The position numbers were made by a program, and so were the translations under genes. From assembly GCA_031772625.1 (NCBI GenBank), contig CM062815.1:915026979-915090978 (forward strand): 64,000 nt of DNA, given 5' to 3'. Under the pieces are notes generated by a model that saw only the letters and a program-made list of their open reading frames with translations, had not been told where the DNA came from and ran no database searches. Positions 1-11,630 of this stretch are shown here, piece after piece (the stretch's first letter is position 1; each line of letters opens with the position of its first letter). This DNA comes from Pinus tabuliformis (taxonomy: Eukaryota > Streptophyta > Pinopsida > Pinales > Pinaceae).

Positions 1-1416
1 CATAAGATCCATGTACTTGTCATCCTGTTGTCATACCTGTAAGATCTGATCCTATAAGTCTATCCCATAAGAACTCATAGTTGTTATGTGATTCACCTGT
101 ACTCTCCTACTAAGAGCATCTGCAACCCTGTTATCCGTACCCATTATGTACCTAATCTCAAAGTCAAACTCACTAATCGTGGCCAACCATCTAGCTTTCC
201 CGATGTTTAGATTCGGTAGGTCAAACAAGTATCTTAATCCACTGTGATCGCTCATCAGTACAAACCTCCGGCCAAGAGGATAGTGCCTCCACATCTTCAA
301 TGCATGGATGGTTGTTGCCAACTCAAGATCATGTGCTGGATAATTTTTCTCATGCTTATTCAGTTTTCGTGACTCATATCATATTACCCATCCTTCCTGC
401 ATCAGGACTCCACCAAGTCCTCTCTTGCAAATGTCTGTACACACCACAAACTCTTTGTCTCAATTTATAATCTTTAACATAGGATCATTTGTCAACAACT
501 GCTTCAATTGCTCAAAACTAGCTGCACATTCCTCTGTCCATTCAAAGTTCTTATCTTGCCTCTGCAGTGACGTAATAGGATATGAAATGCGAGTGAAGTT
601 CTTGATGAACCTCCTGTAGTAACTTGCTAGCCCCATGAATCATCTCACCTCATCCACATTTCTAGGATTTTCCCACTCCATGATAGCTCTTATCTTATTT
701 GGATCCACAACTATACCTTCCTTAGAAAAAACATGTCCCAAGTAATGTACCTATGTCTCATAGAAAATGGATTTGCTAAGATTGGCATACAATCGATGCG
801 ATCTTAGTAATCTCAAAATTGTTGCTAAGTGCTCGACATGATATTCCTCATTTTTAGAATATATCAAGATTTCATCAATGAATACAATAACAAACTTGTC
901 CAGATAAGGATGCAATACACTATTCATCAAGCACATAAAATTAGTTGGAGCATTATTCAAACCAAATGGAACTACAACAAACTCATAATGCCCATACTTG
1001 GTCTGAAAATTTGTCTTGTAAATTTCGTCCTCCTTGATGCGTACCTGATGGTTTCCCAATCACAGATCAATCTTTGGGAACATTTCTTCTCCCTTCAACT
1101 GATCAAACAAGTGATCAACCATTAGGAATGGATACCTGTTCTTGATGGTTACCTTGTTAAACTTCCTGTAATCAATCCATAGCCTGAGAGTACCATCCTT
1201 CTTCTTCACAAACAATATCGATCCACCCCAAGGTGATACACTTGGCCAGATGTATCCATTTTCAATCATTTCCTTCAGCTGTAGCTTTAGCTCTACTAAC
1301 TCTGGTGTGCTCATCTTGTATGGTGCCTTCAATGTTGGTGCTACCCCTGGTACCAATTGAATGGAAATTTCCACTTCTCTATGAGAGGGAAACGATAAAA
1401 TCTCTTTTGGAAACAC
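1..1416 (-). pseudogene. gypsy pol fragment: reverse transcriptase and RNase H (element K)
   Basis: RT and RNase H copy element RNA into DNA. RT fingers and palm run from 1416 to 751 and show the gypsy signatures [34 protein letters not shown] and FGLNNAP. The catalytic YxDD box reads FIDE (near 871-882), so one metal-binding aspartate is replaced by glutamate. The frame then continues through the RT connection (FMGLASYYRRFIKNF) into RNase H (CTDICKRGLGGVLMQEG, ending with FEIRYIMGTDNRVADALSRR at 52-321). Stops interrupt it near 327-750. The family assignment is firm and the copy is non-functional. Integrase is expected further left. Confidence 0.9.
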
Positions 1417-1562
1417 ATCCTGAAACTACTGTAAGATCGGGCACCTTCTCAATACATCTACATCCTCAACATCCTTACCTTATCACTAGAAATATGCACT
1501 GCAAATAACACACACCCTTTTCTGTGACTACACTTTTCCTGCATAGTCGTCACCATTCTAAC

Positions 1563-1937
1563 TTATGTTACCTTCTTCTTATCCTGCAAGATCCTTTGTT
1601 CTCCATTGTCATCCAAGCACTCAATGGCCTTGTCATAACAATCCACCTTGGTCCTAGTAAGATACAACCAGTCCATACCCAAAAGCATACTATATGATCC
1701 TAACGACAATACATTCGAATGTGTTGATGTAGGCATACCATTCAACTCAAATGCACAAGCTCTTACCCAGTGATACACTTTCTTCTTTGTACCTGTAGCC
1801 AATTGCACTAACCAGGAGTCTGCATGCACTTCTTTATTAAAACCACACTTATCCACCAGGTCAGGACTAAGATAACTATAATTAGATCTAGGGTAAATCA
1901 AAATAGAAACAACTTGATCACAAATCTTACCGTCCAT
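1563..1937 (-). pseudogene. gypsy aspartic protease fragment (element K)
   Basis: This is a 124-codon open stretch lying between gag and RT on the minus strand, where the retroelement protease sits. It contains SYLSPDLVDKC and the conserved downstream LLGMDWL that end the retropepsin-like fold in plant gypsy elements. The catalytic D-[ST]-G triad is not intact: the expected site reads LIYPRSNYSYLS, so both the aspartate and the glycine are lost. The domain would have cut the Gag-Pol polyprotein. Identity is supported by position and flanking motifs; activity is very unlikely. Confidence 0.8.
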
Positions 1938-2060
1938 CTCGATAATACACGTCTGGTGATCTACCTACCTATTATTCAACGTTGCATAGATATGAGGAAT
2001 GATCTGCCCAACATCCCCAAATACATGTGCTTCCTATGCACTGTAAATCTGAGGCCTACC

Positions 2061-3287
2061 ATCTTGATTCTGCTGACAATCCCTCTTAAGATGCTCCTTA
2101 CCACATGTCCAACACTGCAACCGTCCTATACCATCACCTTTATTATGTTGCCCTCCATGTTGTGACCCATTAAACTTATTGTAAGGTGCACCATTTTCCT
2201 TCTCACCTGCATCATGAGGCGTTGTTCTTTTTGGCTACCAATTACCTTTAGCTATGTCCTTCAATTTCCAACCTTGCTAAGATTTTGTCTTGCGTTTAAA
2301 CTACTCATAACAATGCTTCAATTTCCCAATAACTTCCTCAAGCGACTGAGGCTCATCATACTCAATCTGATGTCTAAATGCTAATGGAAATCCACTAACA
2401 AATCTCTGGACTTTGGCTTTCTCATCCTTAAGATATGGTACATACCTCAATAGCTCTAGGAACTTAGTCATGTATTCCTCATTTGTCATCGATCCCATCT
2501 TTAGCTCATAGAATTCCTTGGCTTTGTTGTCATAGTACCTCTATGACAAGTACATATTCCAAAAGTCTATTAAATTCATGCCAACTCAAGTATTTTGTCC
2601 TGATGTCTCTAACCCACTTCGTATCTTCCCACCAGATATTTGTTTTCCCTTCGAGGTTGAAGATAGCTATTCTAGCCTTCATATTCTCTGTGTATTCATG
2701 CAATTCAAATAATTTCTTCATCCCAAGTAAACATGCTTCTACATCCTATGGCTTCTTCAAATATCCATCAAAGGTAGGTGGCTTCACTTTCTTGAACTCA
2801 TCTGGAGAATATCCCCTGTCACTCCTCCTGTAAGGATGATAACGATGACGATCATAGTTCCTGTCAGAACCATAACTAGAATAGAACTTGTGTCCATCAC
2901 CTCTCCTATCTGGAGAATCCAAGAGCCTTCCATCTCGGATCATGTCATCCCTATCTGACTTGTGCCCACCATGATACCAACTTCCATATGCCCCATTAGT
3001 TATTTCCTCCTTCCCATGGCTAATCCTAAGGGAAAGTGGCCCCTATCTCTGCAATTCTGACAAACTCTGAAGAATGACTAATGATTAACTTTTGCTTGTT
3101 TCTCTTGTGCCTGCATGATTATGTCATTATCAGCATTGCAACTTCTTATTTTTTCCTTCAAGTTTCTTAATGTGTCTTCTATATCAGAAGAGTGCCCAAC
3201 ACCACGCTCATCTGATCCATTAAGAGAGTCTCGTGAACTATAACCTACCATCTTGCTAGTCATCTTTGATCTTCTTCCTGCAACCAT
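2061..3287 (-). pseudogene. gypsy gag with CCHC zinc knuckle (element K)
   Basis: Gag forms the particle that packages element RNA. The start chosen is the ATG at 3287 (MVAGRRSKM), just inside the LTR. An acidic/arginine-rich stretch (2943-2760) is followed by the capsid-type domain in broken frames at 2800-2301: PPTFDGYLKKP, LFELHEYTENMKARIAIF, IWWEDTK, then FLELLRYVPYLKDEKAKV. A zinc knuckle, CWTCGKEHLKRDC, is encoded at about 2076-2115 and binds nucleic acid in the family. At least three frame breaks separate the pieces. The domain order and the long match to the Retrotrans_gag pattern make the call firm. Confidence 0.85.
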
Positions 3288-3291
3288 ACCA

Positions 3292-5226
3292 TGTTAGCTT
3301 AAACCAAAACATAACATAATCAACATACCTCGGTATAGTTCAGTGGAGGATATATCGTCTGGAGGATCAACCAGATTAGCATAATACATGTATAATGATA
3401 ATCATATCAATACATAAACAACATTTCAACCATCAACTAGATACCATGCATGAGCATACCAACCACATGCCATGATCTCATGCATGACAAATATAACCAT
3501 GTCAATGTATGCATATTAACCAGTTTGTTGGGTTAAACATGTGAAAAGAGGCTACTATGATGTAATTCAACCCCCCATGTACACTTAAGGAAGTGGAACC
3601 GATAAAATAAAACCATTCTGACCTTCTACACATGCTACAAAACCTTCAGGAACCAACCAACCTTTCCAGGTGACCAACCCCTAAGATAACTTGACATTTC
3701 ACTGATTTGGACCCTCATTCACTCCCATGATAAGCCATGTTTGTGACTGATGTCTTCTAGTCACTCCCAGAGCAAGGCATGGCAACAATTGTGGACTTTT
3801 TCAGCTAGTTCTGAGCCCATGACCGCGAATTTTGTGCTACTTTTTCAGGTCCAGGACTTTGGTCACTGCCGAGAAATTTATGAAACTTTCAGAAATGATA
3901 AATAACAATGGAATAAGCCTACTAATGAAATCATTGGTACAAGTACTTGATCTAACCCCTACTAGCCATGATAGACATTTCATCAAACATGTCACAAATA
4001 TGTAATCTACAGATCATAACAACATATGTGAGCATAGGGTTCTCACACTTCTATAGTATTCGTAAAGAGGCATTGTTGCTCTATCACAATAGCTGCATTA
4101 GCATCTATTAGGTCATATATTCATTGTACATTCATTTTCAAATCAAAACATGATGAGATCCATACATCAAGTCTGTCACAAAACATACGCATAACCGACA
4201 TATAACCAACAAAAATAATAAGGATATAATAGGCATAAGAATCACATATACACCAGTATGTTTATGCATGGAATACCAAGGAGAAAGAGCTCTTATTAAT
4301 GAATGCATAAGCCAACCGGGTCTGGGACTTCCATGAACCACCCGACCATAGATTGGCTAAACCAAATCTTTCTTTCATCCAATCACCCTGGTGCCATATT
4401 CCAAGTATGAATGTGGGACTCACAACAAAACCAATCCAATTTTCCCCAGGCGTTACCGCAATCCCCACTGGATCATTAGGCCCTAAACAAGCATGGATGC
4501 CACCCGATTTCTCCACCTACACTGTGAGGAATTTATCTTCCTCCTAGTATCTATGATTTACCATATATCCCGCCATTCACCGGTCAAGGATGCCAAGGCC
4601 TAATCGAGACTCCACCCTCCAATATTTACCGTATATCCTTGCATTCATCGGTCGAGGACTCCTAGGCATGATCGAGGGCACAAACCTCTAGGATTCACCA
4701 TATATCATGCCATTCACTCGTCGAGGATTTCTAGGCCCACCGAGGTACACAAAATATGGCTTTAGCACAATCTCGTCTTCTCCGGTCTAGGGATTCCTAG
4801 GCCTTTTGTTTTTCTTCAGACACCACCTCACTCAGTTTTGAAACCATCTAACAATCTAGCTTAACCAAATAAAAGAGATCCCATCACACCATGACTATCT
4901 GGAAATGGCAAGACAAGGCTGAAAAACAATGTCACAACTGGAAAAACCCATGCCAGTGACAACAAGAGAACCAAATACTCACATGCATGTACCATTCATG
5001 CCAAAAATATAGCAAGGAAACAACACATTCAAATCGATACATGCAAGTAATCATGTTGTAGTTGCTTGATCCTACTCTTCCTTACTTGAACTTTACTTCC
5101 CTTTACCTTCTTTGTCCTTCCTTTTCTTTCCTTGATGCAATGCTAAAGTGCTCCAAAAATTCTCTAAGTGTCCAAGAGTGTGTGAGAGAGAGAGAATAGA
5201 GAGAGAGCTCCAAAACTGAACTAACA
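3292..5226 (-). repeat. putative 5' LTR of element K
   Basis: The stretch starts TGTTAGC directly beside TACCA on the plus strand, so on the minus strand an LTR ending in CTAACA is followed by TGGTAT, the start of an initiator-Met-type primer-binding site. It could end with CTAACA at 5226, giving matching TGTTAG/CTAACA termini. The body has no long ORF and holds a tandem repeat at 4557-4808. The partner LTR is outside the window, so neither end can be confirmed by alignment. Confidence 0.5.
4557..4808. repeat. diverged tandem repeat, about 69-bp unit, 3.7 copies
   Basis: Successive units begin at about 4557, 4625, 4694 and 4761. Each carries a variant of TT(T/C)ACC(A/G)TATATC, then GCATTCA, then TCGAGGA(T/C)T(C/T)CTAGGC. 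The last copy is short and weakest. The units lie inside the putative LTR of element K and may be promoter or enhancer repeats of that LTR (inference). Confidence 0.7.
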
Positions 5227-5289
5227 AAAGGTAAACTGAAAAAAGGTACCAACTGATCCTCAAAAGCCTTTTTATTGATGAGGCCTCTA

Positions 5290-5860
5290 TTTTCTTCAAT
5301 TTTCCATTATTTTCCTTCATTTTCCTCCTCACATGCAATGTGTGACCTTTCACCTTCTTTTTCTCCTAATTTCCATTATTTTCATAAATAAAATACCAAT
5401 TAATGCCTCATGCCTTTCCAAAGCCTTTGCCAATTTCATTTAGCCATAATAAACCAAATGAACACCCACTAGGATGTTTTGCCCACCATTTAGCTTGGAA
5501 TACGTGTCTCATGACCTTGGTTATTATTTTGCCTTCATTAACTTTATTACATGAAATTTTGACGAGGGTTGTTAAATAATCATTAAGGCCTCTAATTTAT
5601 TTATTTTCGTCAATTTTCTCTTCAATTTCTTCCTCATGCAAATTTGTGACCCTTCAACTCCCTTTTCTCCTATTTTCCTTTGTTTTCATAAATAAATGTC
5701 AATTAATGTCTCTTTTCCTTTGTCAATGCCTTTTCCAACAACGACTAATTAATCACAAGTGATACCCATCACTATGTTTTGCCCAACATTTAGCTTGGAA
5801 TATGTGTCCCATGACCTTGGTTTTATTTTATTTACATGGAAAATCAACCAAGGGCTATCA
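5290..5860. repeat. two-copy direct duplication, about 305-bp period
   Basis: The segment 5290-5535 reappears at 5597-5840 with many substitutions. Both copies carry in order a TTTTCATAAATAAA stretch, AATTAATG(C/T)CTC, and a conserved block around GTTTTGCCCA(C/A)CATTTAGCTTGGAATA followed by the CATGACCTTGGTT word. No coding function is visible. The second copy ends beside the LINE ORF1 relic. Confidence 0.75.
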
Positions 5861-5889
5861 CACAATATTTTGGGTAGGTTGGCGATTAT

Positions 5890-6530
5890 TTCCTCTTCTT
5901 CTTTTCACTTATTGCCATTTTTCATTCTGATCTCCCTGTTGCTCTTGGCCTACTTGCGATTTGGGGCATCCTTTTGCAAAATGCCCATATTCATGACAAA
6001 TTTTGCATCTAAAAGGAAGTTGGTCATATTCAAATTATTGAACATGAGATCAGTTATCCATGCAAAGATTTATCGCTTTCGGTAGTCCTTTGTATATGTC
6101 TACCTCCACACAGATATGTGCATAGGAGAATCATCTGTCTTTAGGCTCGGAACAATCGATATAACTACCCAAGGAATTTTCAATCAATTTGAAGGTTGCA
6201 TCATTCTAGCAATGCAAGGGAAAATAGGGAAGCTTTACCCAAAATGGGATAGTCGAGGGGATATTGCAGTCTGGGTTGAAGTTAGGGTTCCAACAATCTA
6301 GATAAAGACCCTAGGCTCGCATGAAATAAGGACTGCTCCTAAAGATTAGATGTCAATCTAATTTGTTCTCAAAGTAAAAGGTGTAGAAACCCTTATCACA
6401 GAAGGAGGATGCCAATTATCCCTTGATGAGGGATTTCCTCTTCTTCTCAATCCATGTCTTAATTGAGCGAGGGGAGGGCCAAAGACCCATAACTGGCCAA
6501 TAAGACCCTGATCTGCCCAAGGCACTGTTT
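5890..6530 (-). pseudogene. LINE ORF1 (DUF4283 plus zf-CCHC type) pseudogene
   Basis: On the minus strand, in broken frames, the pieces are LWPSPRSIKTWIEKK (about 6475-6440), GFYTFYFENKLD (about 6385), GLYLDCWNPNFNPDCNIPS, LIENSLGSYIDCSEPKD, HICVEVDIYKGLPKAINL, then a zinc knuckle, FRCKICHEYGHFAKGCPK, at about 6015-5962. This is the order of plant L1-type ORF1 proteins: a DUF4283 RNA-binding domain followed by a CCHC knuckle. ORF1 coats LINE RNA. Several stops and at least two frame changes show decay. No matching ORF2 is attached; the LINE ORF2 relic at 10.3-11.5 kb could be a different insertion. Confidence 0.8.
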
Positions 6531-7880
6531 AATAACAAGTCTACTTTTCCATCATTTTTAGATAAATATAGATACTTTAATGTAAAAAATAAATAAATAG
6601 AAATATTAATGCAAAATATGAAATGAAATGTAAACATTGAAAAACATCGAACTTGCTAATTAGGTTTGGAGAAATATAAGAACAAACAAAATATGCATGT
6701 TCGTTTTGGAGTTGTGTTTTCATGATTTTATTTAATTATTAATAATTTTTATCTGGATGGTAGGGATTTAACCAAATATTCTTAGTAGTATACATAAATC
6801 AAAGGTTGAGAGTTAACTCAAAGTAGTTATGCCTTCTTTTCTCTTTTAATAAAATTGATTAACTAAAAAAAATATCATATGAAGTGAGTGGTTTTTTGGA
6901 CATGTGGTATTGATAAGCCATGGTATTGGCTCATGGTATTGTAACAAAGTCTATTTACAGATTAAGAATCTCCAAAATAAAATGGAGGTAAATATATATG
7001 GATAAGAATCTTGTTCCATGTTTAAATTTTTTATAATAATAATAATAATAATTTAAATTAAAGTGATAATTTAGTTCTATAATTTTTTTAATTTTAACCA
7101 TATCAAATATATTATGAAATGTTTTGATGCTTATTATGAATTAATATTTACATAAATTTAATTTATATAATTGTATAAGTAGTAATTGTTTTTTAATATC
7201 TTTTTTTCATAATCTATTTTAATTTTTTTTTAATTTATAATTTAATGTTTTTGTTTAGTTTCAATTTGTAAAATAAATAAAAATAAAATTATATAAAAGT
7301 TGAAATAATAATATTATTGAATTTTTTATATTATTACTGTGGAAATTATTATATCAAATAATATTTTTACATTTTTTAATGTAAATATTTATGATTAATA
7401 ATATATATAAAAAATGTAAATATTTATGATTAATAATATATATATATAGGACAAAAAGTCAAATTAGTTTTAAAAGTTATAATTTACTTGATTATTTTTA
7501 AGATTATAGTAAAGAAATGTTAGGATAATAAAATAAATTTTATATGTTACTGTTGCTGGTTGATTTTAAGAATATCTTTAATATAATGTTGATAACCCTT
7601 GGAATATATTAGAAAAGTTAGGCATGGTTTACCCAGGGAAATTTGTCTGGATGAAAAAAAAAGGCGGCCCTTTTTTCCAAAAAAATCTGACAGTAAAGTG
7701 CTTGATTTTTAACGATGGTATAAATTTTTATTGTAATTTTCTCCTTGATGGAAAAAGTAATTTGAATTAGATGGACACATAAAAGATGAGGCAAATCCAA
7801 CTACATATTCTCAGATTGTAGTACTAACGTGATAATTTAGTATCTTTTTGTTCTTTGAAGTATGGCTCTTTGAGAGTGCG
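6531..7880. other. AT-rich intergenic stretch, no gene seen
   Basis: Long A/T runs, a short (AAT)n tract near 7031-7052 and a 37-bp near-perfect duplication (about 7378-7414 and 7415-7447, both containing TGTAAATATTTATGATTAAT). No ORF resembles a known family. It may be host intergenic DNA or fully decayed elements. Confidence 0.5.
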
Positions 7881-7883
7881 TGA

Positions 7884-9040
7884 CACGTGGAGTCAAGTTG
7901 CCCACTACATGTCAAGCATCGATCATTCTCTCACGACATGATCAGATCAAGATATGGCTGCCAGCTGTTGAGTACGAAATAGATTCTCAATTCGATTCGC
8001 TGCTGCAACGAAGTCAAGCAAAACAAGAAAATAAAATTGCAGAGCACGACTTGACCCCGCCTCCACTTGCTTCCGAACAGTTATGTTGAGTCAACATCTT
8101 TCCTTTACGTTGATTCCGAAAATAAAAGTGATGGCGGATTTGTTTTCTCTTTTTCTTTGTTTCCCACTTATTTACTATCAAAATCATGTTTGTTTTCCAA
8201 CTGTTGAATACGGCGGACACTGTTGCCGTCGAGTCAACATCTTTCCAAACTAGAATTGTTGAGCACGACCTGACCCCGCCTCCAGTGCACTTGCTTCCCA
8301 ACAGTTACGTTGAGTCAACATCTTTCCATCTGTCCACTATGAATGGCCGTCTCTTGATGCGACGTAAAGTTGGTCATTGTTGAAGCAGAGCAAGAAAATA
8401 GAGTAACAGGCGTGGTTTTCGATGCAAATTGATGGCGCTGTGCGTCACCAATGACCATGAAAGTGGGCCCAGGAAATAGTGAGATTCCATCAAGGAGCAA
8501 TATGGGACCATTTTGAACGAGAAATACATGAAGGGAACCACCTAATCATGTTGTTTCCCACTCATTTAGTATTAATTTTCTTTGCTTTGAGTCGTATAAG
8601 AAATGTGCAACTTAGTTTAATTATTGAATTTTGAAATGTATCAATTAATATGAACACTATCAAATTTATAACATTTAGATTAATATGAACACTATCAAAT
8701 CTATAATATCTAGTTTCCATAGTTTACATAACAAGATATAAAGTGTTTAGTGTTTTGCAGCCCATTATTCACATCACCCAAATTTAAACGTACACACATA
8801 CAAAGATTCAAAAAAATGTAAAATGACTGATAAATTAATGAAGTGGACGTCACATTCATTTAAATCAAAGCTCTTCACGCAATGTACCTCAATTAATTGA
8901 CATTCATGTCGCAATTAATTGACATTAACGTGACTATACGATTAAGTTAATAATTGTTCTAATCTTTCTCTCCAATGCAAACGATGATTCAAAAAATGTT
9001 AAATGCAGACGATAAATTGATGAAGTGGACGTGACTTTCC
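7884..9040. promoter_or_regulatory. cluster of bZIP-type palindromes and direct repeats
   Basis: The palindrome GTTGAGTCAAC occurs at 8085-8095 and 8309-8319, with the variant GTCGAGTCAAC at 8228-8238. All three are followed by ATCTTTCC. Two copies of TGACCCCGCCTCCA (about 8052-8065 and 8271-8284) precede the two perfect palindromes. A G-box core CACGTG lies at 7884-7889 and a GACGTC core at 8846-8851. A roughly 50-bp direct repeat ending in AAGTGGACGT lies at about 8806-8857 and 8986-9040. TGAGTCA, CACGTG and GACGTC are classic bZIP targets, but no gene is seen next to them, so a regulatory role is inference. Confidence 0.35.
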
Positions 9041-10256
9041 TAGTGAGAGCGGGGCTGATTACAAGCGTGCCAGCAGTTGCAATTGCACAATGTTTATGGA
9101 GTAATTAATGTTAGTTTAGTTTATAATGGAAGTTGTACATTAAATTGTATAATATTAATTAATAGTGAAGTACATCTGCCATTATTATATAATAAGAAGT
9201 GAAAAAATTGAACCAATAGAATTTTAGATAAATGAATTTAGATATGGTTTAAAAATAATAAATTTTAATTTATAATGTTAAATTTTGGAAAATTTTCATA
9301 AATTTTTAAACAACTTAGATTTAATGTCAACATCAATTTTTTTAATAATAAGATAAATAAAAATTAATTAGTAATGCTTATAAGATTAGGTTAGTTTAGG
9401 ATAATTATTTAATATTATGTTTTAATTATCAATTAATTTCTAAAAATAAAAAATAAATTAATTAATTATGGAGAAAAGAATTAGTTAATCATTAATAATA
9501 TCAAATCAATATTTAGTTTTAATTATTCAACAAAAACTAAAAATATAATTGTCAAAATAATTTAAATATTATAAGAAATGTAAAATATAATTGTCAAAAT
9601 AATTTAAATATTATAAAAATCATTGGTAAACCTGTGGGCTCCTTTCACTCACTTCCCGACCCTGATGATGAACCACAACGTTGGTTTGAAATGTCGATTC
9701 CTAGAAAACATGAATGCTATGGCTCCAGAAGATATCACCATACAAAATGTAGATCGCAGAAAGCCTCAAATCTATGATTTTAACTTCTTGTGACATTTTC
9801 ACATTTTATTTTAAATTTCTTTTGTATATACTAATAAACCTGTTATCTATAACCGGTTGAAAGGGTTTTAATTCACAATGTCATTTTCATATTTGTTCTT
9901 TATTTAGGGTATTTTAACTCGGTTATTTTAACTTAAATTTGTGATATGATTTAAGGATTTTAAATTTTACAATAATATAGTAAATAATTATTTTTTGTAT
10001 TTTTTTTCTTCTTAAGAAAGAAAAAAATGTTGATATTCATATTAATGAAAACCAATACATAGTCATATTTAATCCTAAATGTCTATCATCAACTATGAAA
10101 ATTACAATTCAAAGAACTACCACAACTAAGTTATAACATAACTATATCTTAATATCCAGTAATAGATTACTTGTTCTCCTGTAGAAGTGCATGAGCCCTA
10201 AAAAATGATGCTACTCTTCCATCATCTAATAATAGATAGAGTCCACAAAACCAAAA
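9041..10256. other. AT-rich stretch, no gene seen
   Basis: No recognisable coding sequence. A 45-bp direct duplication (AAATATAATTGTCAAAATAA plus following bases) lies at about 9541-9580 and 9582-9618. Poly-T tracts near 9990-10010 could mark the tail of the minus-strand LINE relic to the right (inference). Confidence 0.45.
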
Positions 10257-11480
10257 TCAAAGAACAACTGAAAGATTAAAGATAAAAAATCTGAGTGTGC
10301 CAACAAAGATCAGCTGAAACTTAACTAAATGGAATGGAACCATCCTCCATCCTCTCACCACCCTAGAGGAACTAGAAATGTATGCGACCATGTGTGGCTG
10401 ACCTCTCTTTGATAAAGAGTTTACAGTAAAATTTTGTTCATGGTAGATATGAGTGAAGGAGATGCAAATAAATAAGTTTTTTAGGTTCCAGATGCAATCC
10501 ATCTAGGATGACAACATCGAAGCATCGGGTCCAAGATGACAACATCGAAGCATCGGGTCTGGCTCTATCATTTATCCATTTGATTACTATCTTTGCATCA
10601 CCACATATGTTGATATGCTCCAAATTGATCCACGTGCCAAAGAACAACACACCAAAAAAGGTGGATCTAGGATGACAACATCAAAGCATCGGGTCCAGAA
10701 TGACAACATCGAAGCATCGGGTCTGGCTCTACCATTTATCCATTTGATTACTATCTTTGCATCACCACATATGTTCATATGCTCCAAGTTGATCTACGTG
10801 ACAAAGAACAACACACCAAAAAAGGTGGAATTGTTCATCTGAATTTTTAATGATCACCACACCACACCCATAACAACCCAATTTTGCAGCTCCATAAAAA
10901 AATCTTCTCTAGTACTCGAACATTGGAGGGCCTCTAGGTGGCCTTTGTGGTTTCCACTTTGTTTCCCTTAGTGCAATTTCTCCTTACTATGCACATATTT
11001 TTGAAGAAATCCACCCCACATCAAACTACTTATTTTCAAATATCAACACATTTCTAGCTCGTCAAATGCCCCAAATAGTCAACTAGGGTAAGATTTTGTG
11101 ATTCCTAGGCCTACTCAGCCACCATATGAAACAAAATTCCAAAGTAGGGAAGCACCACCACAATGATAAATTGTGTGATTGCAAAACCTATAGGCAAATA
11201 ACAATAACAAAAGGACATTGTAAAAATAAATGCAACACAGTTTCATTTGTCTCCCTACACATAAGACAAACTCTATAACCACATACTCCCCTCCTACACA
11301 AATTGTCCTAGGTTAAAATGCAATTTTTCCATACCAACCATCAGAATAGTACAATCTTTGTGGGAAAATAACATCTCCAAAGTGGCATGAACCAACAACT
11401 TCTTAAACTATGACCAAGCCTTTGCCATAGGAAATCATATAAATGCTAATGACTAAGCCATATCAACAAGTATAGAACTC
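10257..11480 (-). pseudogene. LINE ORF2 C-terminus: zf-RVT and RNase H-like domains, pseudogene
   Basis: Reading right to left on the minus strand, a zf-RVT-like stretch (DNLCRRGVCGYRVCLMCRE, then NETVLHLFLQCPF) lies at about 11320-11200. It is followed by WGI*RARNVLIFENK near 11050 and an RNase H-like domain starting with GAAK and GCGVV near 10890. The later motifs are CGDAKIVIKWIN and, at the C-terminus, HIYHEQNFTVNSLSKRG (about 10446-10396). This is the C-terminal layout of plant L1-type polyproteins (zf-RVT then RVT_3). Many stops are present. The RNase H part is distorted by an internal 165-bp tandem duplication. The RT core is not visible. Confidence 0.75.
10502..10830. repeat. 165-bp tandem duplication inside the LINE RNase H-like domain
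   Basis: The segments 10502-10663 and 10667-10830 match closely, each beginning CTAGGATGACAACATC and ending CACCAAAAAAGGTGGA. Each copy itself starts with two copies of an approximately 28-bp subrepeat containing GATGACAACATCGAAGCATC. The duplication repeats codons for the CGDAKIVIKWING region on the minus strand. Confidence 0.9.
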
Positions 11481-11630
11481 AATTTTTAGTCAAAATTCTT
11501 TGATTTTTATTTCTAACAAAAAAAAATTGTCTCATGTTTTCAAATGTTTTGTAATATTGTTTTTTTTATAAAAAATTAAATTTTTGAAATGTTGATTTTT
11601 TTTTTTTGTTTGAAAATTAGTAAACTATTA

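Larger units (their letters stand above)
1..5226 (-). mobile_element. Ty3/gypsy LTR retrotransposon K, partial (integrase and 3' LTR off the left edge)
   Basis: Read on the minus strand the order is LTR (about 5226-3292), gag (3287-2061), protease (1937-1563), RT (1416-751) and RNase H (about 750-1). This is the Ty3/gypsy order up to RNase H; integrase should lie beyond base 1. All domains are recognisable but interrupted by stops and frameshifts, so this copy is dead. The gag ATG lies only a few bases inside the putative LTR end. The right boundary is the least certain part: it rests on a TGTTAG...CTAACA terminal match, and the second LTR is not in view. Confidence 0.75.

Noticed and set aside
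829-1125. 98-codon plus-strand ORF
   Set aside because: Antisense shadow of the RT region of element K, without a signature of its own.
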